Below, piece after piece: positions 8,074 through 17,525 of a stretch of DNA of 33,648 nucleotides. The notes under the pieces were generated by a model. It was not told the DNA's origin. It made no database searches and saw only the letters and a list, made by a program, of their open reading frames with translations. The DNA is taken from NCBI RefSeq assembly GCF_026240015.1, contig NZ_JAPIUX010000020.1, positions 1 through 33,648 of the forward strand, given 5' to 3'. Every line of letters begins with the position of its first letter. Position 1 is the first letter of the stretch. The translations under genes and the position numbers were made by a program. The DNA is from Acetobacter farinalis (lineage in GTDB: Bacteria; Pseudomonadota; Alphaproteobacteria; Acetobacterales; Acetobacteraceae).

Positions 8074-9353
8074 CTTTTAGAACCTACACTCTTGGTGAAA
8101 TATTTTATATTGAAAATGGATATGCATTCAAAAGCAGTGAGTTCAAAGCTACCGGAACTCCCGTCATAAAAATAAAAAACATTAAAGCGGGACATTTTAA
8201 GGATGATGAATTTTCTTATGTTGAATCAATATTCCTGAAATTAAAGCCAAATAAAGTTACAAGGCCAGATGACCTTCTCATTTCCATGTCTGGCAATCGT
8301 CATGACGGTAATCCTGATACATGGGTAGGAAAAGTTTGTAGATTCAATAAAAATGAAAAAATGCTAATTAACCAAAGAGTAGGAGCCTTAAGATTTAGGT
8401 CACCCACTTTAGCTTGTGCAAATTACATGGGCTATTTGCTTAGCCAAATGCTTTATCAAGAATATTTTATATCCATAGCTACAAGCTCTGGAGGGCAAGC
8501 CAACTTATCTCCCAACCAAATTCTTTCCATGGAGGTTACACTCCCGACCATCTTTAAACAAAGCGTGATTGCCTCCATTCTCGGCTCTCTCGACGACAAA
8601 ATCGACCTCAACCGCCGGACGAACGAAACGCTGGAAGCCATGGCGCGGGCGTTGTTTCGGGACTGGTTTGTCGATTTTGGCCCGACACGGGCAAAAATGG
8701 CCGGAGAAGTCCCTTACCTCGCTCCAGAACTGTGGGAACTCTTTCCCGACAGGCTGGATGATGAGGGGAAGCCTGAGGGGTGGGAGCTGCAACCAACTGG
8801 AAATTATATCAAAAATCTAGATTCCCGTCGTGTTCCACTTTCATCTGCACAACGAAGAATACGACAAGGCAAATACCCATACTACGGGGCAGCATCTATA
8901 GTCGATTACATTGATGACTATATCTTCGATGGTACATATCTTCTTATCGGCGAAGACGGGACAGTGCAAACAAAATCAGGATATTCTGTAACCCAGTACG
9001 TACATGGGAAAATATGGGTCAATAATCATGCTCATGTTTTGCAGGGCGATAATGGTGTTGCAACAGAACACCTCCTTCTTCATTTCTCCCATATATTAGT
9101 AGAACCCTATATTACAGGGGCAGTACAACCAAAATTATCCCAGAAAAACATGAACTCTATACCGTTCATGTTTTCCTCAGAACGTATAAATTTTCATTTC
9201 AGGACGGCAGTTGAGCCTTTATTTAATAAAATTCTCACCAATGAAATAGAAATGCAGAAGCTTGCCCAACTCCGAGACCTCCTCCTCCCCAAGCTCATGT
9301 CAGGCGAAATCAGCATCCGGGATGCCGAAAAGATGGTGGAAGACGCGGCATGA
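8070..9353 (+). CDS. hsdS: Type I restriction-modification system, specificity subunit HsdS
   Basis: This 427-residue subunit sets the DNA target for both methylation and cutting. There are two target-recognition domains, about residues 1-160 and 241-400. A central conserved spacer (about 165-240, with LGSLDDKIDLNRRTNETLE) and a C-terminal repeat (LRDLLLPKLMSGEISI) flank them. The DNA of both recognition domains is AT-rich, while the conserved spacer and end are GC-rich like the neighbouring genes, a mosaic pattern expected from exchange of recognition domains. The start overlaps the mntA stop and the stop overlaps the hsdR start (ATGA). Confidence 0.95.
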   Translation: MTFRTYTLGEIFYIENGYAFKSSEFKATGTPVIKIKNIKAGHFKDDEFSYVESIFLKLKPNKVTRPDDLLISMSGNRHDGNPDTWVGKVCRFNKNEKMLINQRVGALRFRSPTLACANYMGYLLSQMLYQEYFISIATSSGGQANLSPNQILSMEVTLPTIFKQSVIASILGSLDDKIDLNRRTNETLEAMARALFRDWFVDFGPTRAKMAGEVPYLAPELWELFPDRLDDEGKPEGWELQPTGNYIKNLDSRRVPLSSAQRRIRQGKYPYYGAASIVDYIDDYIFDGTYLLIGEDGTVQTKSGYSVTQYVHGKIWVNNHAHVLQGDNGVATEHLLLHFSHILVEPYITGAVQPKLSQKNMNSIPFMFSSERINFHFRTAVEPLFNKILTNEIEMQKLAQLRDLLLPKLMSGEISIRDAEKMVEDAA

Positions 9354-12300
9354 GCTTTCTGTCCGAAAACGAGATCGAAGACTGGGCCTGCGATATTTTG
9401 CGCGAATGTGGCTACACCGTTGTCTGGGGGCCAGATATTGCCCCCGGTGGCAAAAAGCCCGAGCGCGCCTCGTTATCGGACGTTGTGCTGGAAAAGCGCC
9501 TCCGTGCCGCCATAGACCGGCTGAACCCGCACCTGCCCCAAGCCTCACGCGATGAAGCCCTGCTGGCCCTGATGCGCGAAGACACGCCCGATCATGTGGA
9601 CGAAAACCGCCGCCTGCATGACTATCTGGTCAATGGCGTGCCGGTGGATGTCGTGCGCGAGGATGGCACACAGTCTGGCGATCGGGTCCGTCTGCTGGAT
9701 TTTGAAAACCCGGAAAACAATGACTTTCTAGTTGTGCGCCAGTTCGTCATTGAAAAGGACGAAGCCAACCGCAGGCCAGACCTGGTGCTGTTCATCAACG
9801 GTATGCCGCTTGGGGTGATTGAACTCAAAAGCCCCAGTTCCGAGAACGCTACGCTGGATTCAGCCTGGAACCAGTTCCAGACCTATCGCAGCCTTATTCC
9901 CTCGCTGTTCCGCTTCAATGAAGCCCTGATGATTTCGGATGGTACCGAGGCCCGCATTGGCTCCCTGACCGCCGACCGTGACCGCTTCATGCCATGGCGC
10001 ACGGTCAACGGCGAAGAGCTGATCGCCAAAAACCATGAGGAAATGGAGACCGTCCTGCGGGGCGTGTTCACCCCACACTGGTTTCTGGGCCTGATCCGTG
10101 ACTTTGTGCTGTTTGGCGAGAAGAACGGCAGCCCCATCAAAATTCTGGCGGGCTACCACCAGTTCCATGCCTGCCGAAAGGCCGTGGCGCAGACTGTGCG
10201 GGCCTCCGCCCCGGAGGGAGACCGCAAGGTGGGTGTCGTCTGGCACACGCAGGGGTCAGGCAAGAGCCTGCTCATGGCGTTCTATGCTGGCGTGATTGCC
10301 CGCCACCCGGAGATGGAAAACCCCACCATCATTGTGCTGACAGACCGCAATGATCTGGACGACCAGCTCTTCGCCACCTTCTCGGGCGCACAGGCTCTGT
10401 TGCGCCAGACACCGGAACAGGCAGACAGCCGGGAGGACTTGCAGAAACTCCTCCGGCGCACCTCGGGCGGCGTCATCTTTACCACCTTGCAGAAGTTCCA
10501 GCCCGAAGACGGCGAAACCAGCCTGCCCATGCTGACCGACCGACGCAATGTGGTGGTGATGGCGGATGAGGCGCACCGCAGCCAGTATGGGCTGGAAGCC
10601 AAGTTTAACCCCAAGACCGGCAAAATGACCTACGGGTTTGCCAAATACCTGCGCGACGCCCTGCCCAATGCCTCCTTCATAGGCTTTACCGGCACACCCA
10701 TTGAAAATGCCGATGTGAACACACGCGGTATTTTTGGCGATTACATCGACATTTACGATATCGCCCAGGCGGTCGAGGATGGCGCAACCGTGCCCATCTA
10801 TTACGAAAGCCGCCTTGTGCGCATTGAACTGGATGAAGACCTCAAGGAAGAACTGGACGACGAATTAGCCGGTATTATCGAAGGACTTTCCGAAAACGAG
10901 GAGCACAGGCTCAGCCAGAAATACTCGCGGGTGGAAGCGCTGGTCGGCTCAGAACCGCGCCTGCGCCGGATAGCCGAAGACCTTGTAAGCCACTTTGAAA
11001 ACCGCCTCACCGCTCTTGAGGGCAAAGGCATGATTGTGGGCATGAGCCGCACCATCTGTGTGGCGCTCTATAACGAGATCATCCGCCTGCGCCCCGCATG
11101 GCATAGTGATGACGACAATGCAGGGGCCATCAAGGTGGTGATGACCGGCAGTTCGTCTGATCCTGCCGAGTTCCAGCCCCATATCGGCAAGAAGTCCAAG
11201 GCACGGCGTGAACTACTGGCAAAGCGCATGAAGGACAATAACGACCCGCTCAGGCTGGTTATTGTGCGCGACATGTGGCTGACGGGTTTTGACGTGCCTT
11301 CCATGCACACCATGTATGTGGACAAGCCAATGCGCGGCCACGGGCTTATGCAGGCTATTGCCCGCGTCAACCGCGTGTTCAAAGGCAAACCCGGTGGTCT
11401 GGTGGTGGACTATATCGGCCTTGCCCAGAACCTGAAGGCGGCTCTGGGCGAATACTCCGCTGGAGACCGCGAACAGGTCGGCATTGATGAGGACGAGGCC
11501 ATCCGCGCCTTGCAGGAACGCTACGAAGTTGTGCGGGCCATGTTCAATCCCGATCAGGCAGGCGGGTTTGACTACCACCCGGCCTTGCAGGACGGCGCGA
11601 CACCGAAGGCCAAGCTGTCCATCATGGCGGGAGCGCTTGACCATATTCTGGGCCAGCAGCAGCGGGCTATGGCAACAGCCAAAAACGATGAAGACCGTAA
11701 AGCCGCTCAGAAACGCTACCCGGATGCCGTCAAGGCGCTCTCGATTGCCTTTGCGCTGGCTTCTGCCAGTGATGAAGCTGCCAGACTGCGCGATGAAATC
11801 GGGTTTTTCGAGGCGGTCAGGGCGGCTCTGGTCAAGAGCGTAAGCACGGGCACCGATGGACGCAGTGCGCAGGAACGCGAGCTGGCCATCAAGCAACTGG
11901 TCAGCAAAGCGGTCGTCTCAACTGATATTATCGACATCATGGAAGCAGCAGGCGTTGGAAAGCCTGATATTTCCATCCTCTCGGACGCCTTCTTGCAAGA
12001 AGTGCGGGAAATGCCCCAGCGCAATCTGGCCATTGAAGCGCTCAAAAAACTGCTGGAAGGCCAGATACGCAGCCGAACGCGCACCAACATCACGGAAGCC
12101 GAAGCCTTCTCACAACGGCTGGAACAGGCTGTCGCCCGCTACCATGCCAATGCCCTGACATCCGCCCAGATACTGGATGAACTCATCCGCATGGCCCGTG
12201 ACATGGCGTCCGCCCGCGACCGTGGCGAGGAACTGGGTCTGACACAGGAAGAAATCGCTTTCTATGACGCACTGGCCCAGAACCAGAGCGCCAAGGACGC

Positions 12301-12529
12301 CATGGGAGACCCCAGCCTGCGGGTTATCGCCACAGCACTGGTGAAAACCATTCGGGAGAACGCAACCGTGGACTGGACGGTCATGGCTCAGGCTCGGGCT
12401 AGAATGCGCATCGCAGTCAAACGCCTGCTTCGCCATTATGGATACCCGCCGGATATGCAGGACGAAGCCGTGCAGCACATCCTACGTCAGGCGGAGCAGT
12501 TCGCACCGATCTGGTCGGAGCAGGCGTGA
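9350..12529 (+). CDS. hsdR: Type I restriction enzyme, endonuclease/translocase subunit HsdR
   Basis: This 1059-residue subunit translocates DNA using ATP and cuts it. The N-terminal nuclease motif is visible as D144 then E158-x-K160 (RPDLVL, GVIELK). Walker A is TQGSGKS at 300-306 and the DEAH box is at 406-409. A helicase motif VI-like QAIARVNRVFKG lies near 670. The length is usual for the family and no frame break is seen. It is the last gene of the hsdM-hepT-mntA-hsdS-hsdR operon, joined to hsdS by a 4-base overlap. Confidence 0.96.
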   Translation: MSFLSENEIEDWACDILRECGYTVVWGPDIAPGGKKPERASLSDVVLEKRLRAAIDRLNPHLPQASRDEALLALMREDTPDHVDENRRLHDYLVNGVPVDVVREDGTQSGDRVRLLDFENPENNDFLVVRQFVIEKDEANRRPDLVLFINGMPLGVIELKSPSSENATLDSAWNQFQTYRSLIPSLFRFNEALMISDGTEARIGSLTADRDRFMPWRTVNGEELIAKNHEEMETVLRGVFTPHWFLGLIRDFVLFGEKNGSPIKILAGYHQFHACRKAVAQTVRASAPEGDRKVGVVWHTQGSGKSLLMAFYAGVIARHPEMENPTIIVLTDRNDLDDQLFATFSGAQALLRQTPEQADSREDLQKLLRRTSGGVIFTTLQKFQPEDGETSLPMLTDRRNVVVMADEAHRSQYGLEAKFNPKTGKMTYGFAKYLRDALPNASFIGFTGTPIENADVNTRGIFGDYIDIYDIAQAVEDGATVPIYYESRLVRIELDEDLKEELDDELAGIIEGLSENEEHRLSQKYSRVEALVGSEPRLRRIAEDLVSHFENRLTALEGKGMIVGMSRTICVALYNEIIRLRPAWHSDDDNAGAIKVVMTGSSSDPAEFQPHIGKKSKARRELLAKRMKDNNDPLRLVIVRDMWLTGFDVPSMHTMYVDKPMRGHGLMQAIARVNRVFKGKPGGLVVDYIGLAQNLKAALGEYSAGDREQVGIDEDEAIRALQERYEVVRAMFNPDQAGGFDYHPALQDGATPKAKLSIMAGALDHILGQQQRAMATAKNDEDRKAAQKRYPDAVKALSIAFALASASDEAARLRDEIGFFEAVRAALVKSVSTGTDGRSAQERELAIKQLVSKAVVSTDIIDIMEAAGVGKPDISILSDAFLQEVREMPQRNLAIEALKKLLEGQIRSRTRTNITEAEAFSQRLEQAVARYHANALTSAQILDELIRMARDMASARDRGEELGLTQEEIAFYDALAQNQSAKDAMGDPSLRVIATALVKTIRENATVDWTVMAQARARMRIAVKRLLRHYGYPPDMQDEAVQHILRQAEQFAPIWSEQA

Positions 12530-12590
12530 AAGTCATGAGGACGGATAACCTGCCCCCTTTGTGACTGTTTTGTTCAGTTTGGCGGTCTGA

Positions 12591-12992
12591 TTACGCAAAC
12601 GGGTTGGAGATCGTCACCATGTCAAAAACTTTCTGACCATCCTGCATATCCTCGGATAATAGGGTTTCAAACCCGTTTTCCAGGGCGCAGGCTACGATCA
12701 TGGCGTCATAGGTTTGAAACCCGTAGCGTTCGATAATCGCCCATCCTCGGCTGTAGACTGCTTCGGTAATGGGGTGGATTGTGACCAGTCCCCGAAAATC
12801 AGCGATCAGGGTCTTGATATCATCAAGGGGAAGTTTGGTTTTTCGCCTGAGCGTGTGTGTTGCTTCGTTCAATGTCTGAACAGAAATATGGCAGTCGTGT
12901 TGAAGCAGAAGACTGTCAGCAATTTCGGCTTTTTTCGTACCGTCTTCCATCATGGCATAGAGCAGGATGTTGGTATCCAAAAAGAAAGACAT
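12591..12992 (-). CDS. vapC: PIN-domain RNase toxin VapC
   Basis: This 133-residue protein has the PIN-domain layout: an early aspartate in FFLDTNILLYA (D6), NEATHTL in the middle, DAMIVACAL, and a late acidic LLSEDMQDG. VapC toxins are metal-dependent RNases that attack tRNA or rRNA. The ATG at 12992 overlaps the last base of the vapB stop (TGATG); a GTG one codon earlier is also possible. It converges with hsdR across about 60 bases in which I see no clear terminator. Confidence 0.9.
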   Translation of the reverse strand: MSFFLDTNILLYAMMEDGTKKAEIADSLLLQHDCHISVQTLNEATHTLRRKTKLPLDDIKTLIADFRGLVTIHPITEAVYSRGWAIIERYGFQTYDAMIVACALENGFETLLSEDMQDGQKVFDMVTISNPFA

Positions 12993-13189
12993 CACTCTTC
13001 AGGGCGTTCAAAGCGGAAGCTGGAGGGTAGCTTCTTGCCAATCTCTTTCAGGGAACGCAGGGCTTCTTCCTTGGACTTCATGCGTGTGAAAACAGCATCC
13101 ACATTGTCGCCTTCCTGAAGGCCAAGTTGCTTGACGATGTGTGAGGGGATGCGCACAGCCAGACTGTTACCCCATTTGGAAACGTGCAT
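12992..13189 (-). CDS. vapB: AbrB/MazE-type antitoxin VapB
   Basis: This 65-residue protein starts with a SpoVT/AbrB swapped-hairpin DNA-binding domain (SKWGNSLAVRIPSHIVKQLGL) followed by a charged tail that should wrap VapC. AGGAGGG lies just upstream of the ATG. It is first in the pair, which is the usual order, and such antitoxins normally repress their own promoter. The AT-rich stretch at 13200-13245 probably holds that promoter. Confidence 0.9.
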   Translation of the reverse strand: MHVSKWGNSLAVRIPSHIVKQLGLQEGDNVDAVFTRMKSKEEALRSLKEIGKKLPSSFRFERPEE

Positions 13190-13408
13190 GAGACCCTCCT
13201 AGATAATGGATATACAAAATTACAATATGACTATCTCTGTATGCAAGAAGATTCAGGTCTCCGCCTGAAGAGAGTTATGCGCATTTTGGCACCAATGTGC
13301 GACGAATTTCGGGTGGAGGGATAGGTTCTAGGCAAGGTTCTATGCATCATGGTTGATGTGCCCTTTACGTTCCATGCAACGATCTCATTTATATTTGAGC
13401 CAGCCGTG
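13190..13408. promoter_or_regulatory. Divergent intergenic region between vapBC and mobC copy B
   Basis: No gene is supported here. The AT-rich part next to vapB (13200-13245) probably carries the vapBC promoter. The rest leads into the oriT-like structure and probably holds the mobC promoter, but no clear -35/-10 pair was found. Confidence 0.35.
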
Positions 13409-13485
13409 CCAACCAGCGGACACGTTGTGTCTACTGATTGGCAAACTGACCAGGGGGAAAGCAGTGCCTTCCCCCGTGGACCCCC
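13409..13485 (+). other. oriT-like region B: two hairpins upstream of mobC
   Basis: A 15-bp imperfect inverted repeat (13409-13423 with 13427-13441; 12 Watson-Crick pairs plus one G-T wobble, 3-base loop) is followed by GGGGGAA (13453-13459), a 9-base loop and TTCCCCC (13469-13475). Then comes GTGGACCCCC (13476-13485), directly before the mobC ribosome binding site. The order and spacing match region A at 2155-2214, although the first hairpin has a different sequence. The proposed role is transfer origin; the nick site is unknown. Confidence 0.6.
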
Positions 13486-13506
13486 TTGTTGTTGTGGAGG
13501 ATGCTC

Positions 13507-13902
13507 ATGTCTCAAACAGCGCCTGCTCAGGTTCGCCAGAGGCGACCTAAAAGACAGTCCGCCAGAACGGAGGGGCGTCATCATGACCTACGTATTCGTT
13601 TATCCAGAATTGAGTATGAGAAGATCAAGGTCGCGGCAGGGGCGGACAACATGACGATGTCATGCTGGATGCGTGACCTCATGCTGGCCTCTCTTGGAAC
13701 GGGTGGGGAGCACGGGAAGCTTGCCATTGAGATGCAGGCTCTGGCGCGTCAGTTATCCGGGATTGGTAATAACCTCAACCAGATTGCTCACACTTTGAAC
13801 GGGGGTGGATCAGTGGTTCCGTCGGACATTCATGAGGCACTGGCAGAGGTGAATACCCACACTGCCCGTCTGCGCAAGCTCCTGCGAAAGATACGGACAT
13901 GA
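13507..13902 (+). CDS. mobC: MobC-like relaxosome accessory protein, copy B
   Basis: This 131-residue protein shows the same hallmark as copy A (LSGIGNNLNQIAH), with an N-terminal basic tail and a ribbon-helix-helix-like segment (LRIRLSRIEYEKIKVAA). It probably binds the hairpin region just upstream. I chose the ATG at 13507 because GGAGG lies 6 bases before it; the frame opens a little earlier at 13486 without a ribosome binding site. Its stop overlaps the relaxase start (ATGA), so the two are translationally coupled, more tightly than in copy A. Confidence 0.87.
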   Translation: MSQTAPAQVRQRRPKRQSARTEGRHHDLRIRLSRIEYEKIKVAAGADNMTMSCWMRDLMLASLGTGGEHGKLAIEMQALARQLSGIGNNLNQIAHTLNGGGSVVPSDIHEALAEVNTHTARLRKLLRKIRT

Positions 13903-15326
13903 TCATCAAAGCCACGCGGATCAAGGCTGCGGATTCATGGCATGGTTTGTGGCGACATCTGATGCGTACGGATGAGAACGAAGAGGTCCGGATTATCCGG
14001 GGGCAGAAGTTCAATCTCAATCAGGCTGTTCTGGATGCAGCCAGTCGTGGGGGCCAGTATGGATTGCGCCATGTCATGCTCAATCCGGAGCTGGAAATTA
14101 CCCCTGAACAGTTTGAAGCATGTCAGACCGGATATCAACGGGAGTTTGGCGCGGAAGCGCCTCTGGTGATTGTGGAACATCAAAAGCCACGGGCGGATGG
14201 GCTGGGGTTTGAACGACATCGCCATCTGGTCTTTGCCGAGTGTCTGGAAACCCAAAGGGTTCTGAGTTCCCGCTTCATGAGAATGCGGAATGAAAAGGTC
14301 GCGCGGTTATGTGAACTGGCATGGGAGCATCCCCTGACGTCAGGCAAGCATAATGACCAGGTGATCCAGTATCTGGATGCCTCACCAGTTGCCGAGATGA
14401 AACAGGCCGCCGCTCGTCTCAAGCAGGCTTTCTGGGGGGAGGAGGTGCCGCTCCAAGCGACATTTACGGACGCGGCACACCAGACTACAAAAAGGCGGGC
14501 GGGTCATTCAGTGCTACCCGCCATGCGGGCGGAACTCAGGCGGCTCTGGCAGGAGGCGGGCTATGTGTTACAGACGTTTGTCGAGCGTGCCGGAGATAAG
14601 GGGTATCAGGTCAAGTCGGGCGACAAACCCGGCGTATGGCTGATTGAGAATAGTGAAGGTTATCATCTAGCCCTGCACAGGGTTTTGCGCTTGCGACGAC
14701 AGGACCTGGAAGAGTTGATGGAGGAGCAGGACAGACCCATGCCTGCTACTCTGCGCAAACGACGGCGCATTAAGCCGGAACTCTTGCCTCCGTTACCTGA
14801 AACACCTGCATACAAGACATATATGGAAGAACTGGCGGATATAATCCGTCCGCCGTGGAAACGTTCGGAGTGTCGTGCCGAGTTGCTGGCGCGCCCGTAT
14901 CTGCGGGAGGTACAGCGGCTGGAAAAAAGGACGGATGCAGAGATATTGGCTGAATTACTGGCAGCTCTGATTATGCGTTTTCTGGAGTTTTTATTTGGCA
15001 AGAAAGTGGAAATACCGCCGTTGACCGCGCAGGAAGCGAGGCAGTGGATTGAAAAAGAGGCACAGACGCGCGCGCAAAAGCGTCAGGAGGCCGTGAGAGC
15101 ACATTTTGAGCAGGCTGATGTTCAGGCAGCCCTGAAACAGAGGCGGTCGCTTCGAGGCTGCCTTGTGTCGCAAAATTTAGCAGTGCGTCAGGCCATGGAA
15201 GACGGGCAGTTTCAGCGGGCGGTGGGACTGTTGGAAGGGCAGAAGCAGTCAGTCTCAGGAAGATCGCTTCAGGCAGAACAAGCGCCCGACCGGCAGCAGA
15301 GCAGTAGAGGTGACAGGGAGATATGA
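13899..15326 (+). CDS. mobA: Relaxase / mobilization nuclease (MobA/VirD2-like), copy B
   Basis: This 475-residue relaxase has its metal triad at H94, H107 and H109 (RHRHL) and the same YGLRH motif as copy A (Y54, H58). No tyrosine precedes residue 54; H20 (RHLMR) aligns with H20 of copy A. The segment SSRFMRMRNEKVARLCEL is also shared. The C-terminus is charged and helical, with a short hydrophobic stretch near 358-370. It should nick the region at 13409-13485 and mobilise element 2 with the help of an outside conjugation system. The two copies differ enough to suggest that the elements have separate origins. Confidence 0.87.
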   Translation: MIIKATRIKAADSWHGLWRHLMRTDENEEVRIIRGQKFNLNQAVLDAASRGGQYGLRHVMLNPELEITPEQFEACQTGYQREFGAEAPLVIVEHQKPRADGLGFERHRHLVFAECLETQRVLSSRFMRMRNEKVARLCELAWEHPLTSGKHNDQVIQYLDASPVAEMKQAAARLKQAFWGEEVPLQATFTDAAHQTTKRRAGHSVLPAMRAELRRLWQEAGYVLQTFVERAGDKGYQVKSGDKPGVWLIENSEGYHLALHRVLRLRRQDLEELMEEQDRPMPATLRKRRRIKPELLPPLPETPAYKTYMEELADIIRPPWKRSECRAELLARPYLREVQRLEKRTDAEILAELLAALIMRFLEFLFGKKVEIPPLTAQEARQWIEKEAQTRAQKRQEAVRAHFEQADVQAALKQRRSLRGCLVSQNLAVRQAMEDGQFQRAVGLLEGQKQSVSGRSLQAEQAPDRQQSSRGDREI

Positions 15327-15446
15327 ATACGTGATGGCTGCTTACGCCTTCATTTTTGTCATTCAATGCCCGGTTAAGCTTCTCGAATAGCGGACTATTT
15401 TCGGTTTTTCTTGACGTAAGGAGCCTGAGCAGTCAGCGGTGAGGCC

Positions 15447-16709
15447 ATGGATACCATCAGCCTTCTTGCTCTACTCCTGACGCTCTCGGCAGGCTTCAGC
15501 ATTCTCAACCACCATACGTTGCGTGTTCCTGTCACGATCGGCGTTCTGGTCTTCTCATTGCTGACCTCGCTTCTGGTCATGATCCTGAACCCTCTGATCC
15601 CGGCCTATGACCTTCAGGCTCTCCCACGGTCTGTACTCGGCGCGATCAATCTGCCTGCGGCACTTCTGAACGGTGCCCTGTCGCTGCTGCTTTTTGCGGG
15701 AGCCATGCAGGTGGATGTCGGGTATCTGCGAGCAAAGCTGATATCTGTGACCGCTCTCTCCATTCTGGGAACCGTTCTGGCCGTGGCGTTTCTGGCGGTC
15801 GCGGCGTGGTGTGTTTTCCCGCTGCTGGGCCATGCCGTTCCCTTTACATGGTGCATCGTGCTCGGCGCTATCCTCGCTCCGACAGACCCGGTTTCGGTCG
15901 TGGGAATGCTGAAACGTCTGGGACTGCCAGGACCGCTACAGGCCGTCTTTGCGGGCGAGAGCCTGTTCAATGACGGCGTGGGCGTCGTCATTTTCGGTGT
16001 GACGATCGGTCTGGCGACTGGAGACAGTCAAGGGGTGGGCGCTTCTGAGATTGCCATGAGCTTCTGCCGCGAAGCGCTCGGTGGTGGTCTTCTTGGAGCG
16101 ATAAGCGGGTGGATTGCTCTTCGTGTGCTCAAGGGACAGCGTGACCCGCATATTGATCTGCTGACCTCGCTGGCTCTGGCGACCGGAACCTTCAGCATCG
16201 CCAATCAGTTGGGGATGTCCGGTGCGATTGCCGTCGTCGTGGCCGGTCTCTGCTTCGGAACCAGCTACAGCCATTCCATTTTCGATGAAGTATCGCGCAA
16301 GGAACTCGACATTGCATGGACGCTGATTGACGAAGTGCTGAACGTCCTGCTGTTCATGCTCATCGGCTTTGAAATACTGGAGATCACGCCGCATCTGTTC
16401 ACGGTTCTGGCGACGCTTGCCGTGATCCCGCTGTCCATTGCCGTGCGGGCATTGAGTGTGCTGTTCTCCACCCTGCCGGTTCATCTCCGGCAGTGGGAGC
16501 GGGGCCGTGTCATCGGCATCCTGACATGGGGCGGCCTGCGTGGCGGCATCTCGGTTTCTCTGGCGCTTGGCCTGCCGCACGGAGACCTACGTGATCTGCT
16601 GCTGCCTGTCTGTTACGGTGTCGTGGTGTTCACCATCATCGTGCAGGGGCTGACCATGGAGCGGGTCGCCCGCAGGCTCTATCCGTCAATCGTCTCCCGG
16701 CCGCAGTAA
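15447..16709 (+). CDS. CPA1-family sodium(cation)/proton antiporter
   Basis: This 420-residue inner-membrane protein has about 11-12 hydrophobic segments. The CPA1 core is visible as APTDPVSVVGML (TDP at 146-148) and GESLFNDGVGVV (N175, D176), the ion-binding pair of NhaP-type exchangers. It would exchange sodium or potassium for protons and help in salt, alkali or acid stress. GGTGAGG precedes the ATG. Its stop overlaps the next start (TAATG), so it is coupled to the YoaK gene. Within the element it is cargo. The ion preference cannot be told from the sequence. Confidence 0.92.
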   Translation: MDTISLLALLLTLSAGFSILNHHTLRVPVTIGVLVFSLLTSLLVMILNPLIPAYDLQALPRSVLGAINLPAALLNGALSLLLFAGAMQVDVGYLRAKLISVTALSILGTVLAVAFLAVAAWCVFPLLGHAVPFTWCIVLGAILAPTDPVSVVGMLKRLGLPGPLQAVFAGESLFNDGVGVVIFGVTIGLATGDSQGVGASEIAMSFCREALGGGLLGAISGWIALRVLKGQRDPHIDLLTSLALATGTFSIANQLGMSGAIAVVVAGLCFGTSYSHSIFDEVSRKELDIAWTLIDEVLNVLLFMLIGFEILEITPHLFTVLATLAVIPLSIAVRALSVLFSTLPVHLRQWERGRVIGILTWGGLRGGISVSLALGLPHGDLRDLLLPVCYGVVVFTIIVQGLTMERVARRLYPSIVSRPQ

Positions 16710-17392
16710 TGCCGTCTTCCCTTCTTCCCGTCTCGATTTCCGCCCGGCGGGTTCTCATTCTCGGGCTTGTCGCAGGCTATGTGGATGCCCTGAGTTTCGT
16801 CGATCTGAGCGGTGTCTTTGCCGGCGCGATGACCGGCAATACCACGCATATGGGCGCCTCGTTTATCAGTGGGAACTGGCAGCACGGCCTGCTTCTGATG
16901 GGTGTGCTGGGCGTATTTTTTCTTGCCGCTATTCTGGCCAGCCTGATGCGGCTGTTATGGTCGCCAGCTTGCGGGGTCATGGTCATGACGATCTTCATGG
17001 TTCTGGCGCAGGCGGTTCAGGGATCGTCCCTGCGTTACTGGGGAGAATTTCTCGTGCTTCCGGCACTTCTGGCCGTGCAGGGCGAAACGATCGGGAAATT
17101 CTCCGGCACGCCCATGCCCACGATCGTCGTGACGACAAACCTGTTAAAAGCCGCATCGGGAATTGCGGAATGGATGGCGTCATGGATTGCGCCGGACAGG
17201 AACATTCGCCCTATCGCAGGAAGCATTTTTCTGCCGCTACTTTCGTGGGGGGCTTTTCTGGCAGGCGTGATGGCCGCCGCTACGGGGCTGGCCCTGCACG
17301 GTAGTTTTCCGTTCCTCTGGCCCGTCCCTTTCCTTGTCTTTCTATACCGGGATATCTGGAAAACGGAGCGTTCCGGGCAGGACGATAATTGA
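16709..17392 (+). CDS. YoaK-family (DUF1275) membrane protein
   Basis: This 227-residue integral membrane protein has about six hydrophobic segments. The family signature is at the N-terminus: GYVDALSF and GVFAGAMTGNTTHMG (about residues 23-50). The function of the family is not established; transport is suspected. It is translationally coupled to the antiporter, so the two may act together in ion or acid tolerance. About 130 bases of non-coding DNA with weak dyads follow before the end of integrase 2. Confidence 0.9.
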   Translation: MPSSLLPVSISARRVLILGLVAGYVDALSFVDLSGVFAGAMTGNTTHMGASFISGNWQHGLLLMGVLGVFFLAAILASLMRLLWSPACGVMVMTIFMVLAQAVQGSSLRYWGEFLVLPALLAVQGETIGKFSGTPMPTIVVTTNLLKAASGIAEWMASWIAPDRNIRPIAGSIFLPLLSWGAFLAGVMAAATGLALHGSFPFLWPVPFLVFLYRDIWKTERSGQDDN

Positions 17393-17525
17393 ACACCCTG
17401 TCTGACAGGTCAGGATCAGACGCAGGACGTAACGCGTTTATGATGCGAATCTGCCTCTCGGTCAGGTCAGATTTTCATGCCTGACAGCCGACATTCAGCT
17501 TCCCCCCCAATGTCGCCTTTATATG

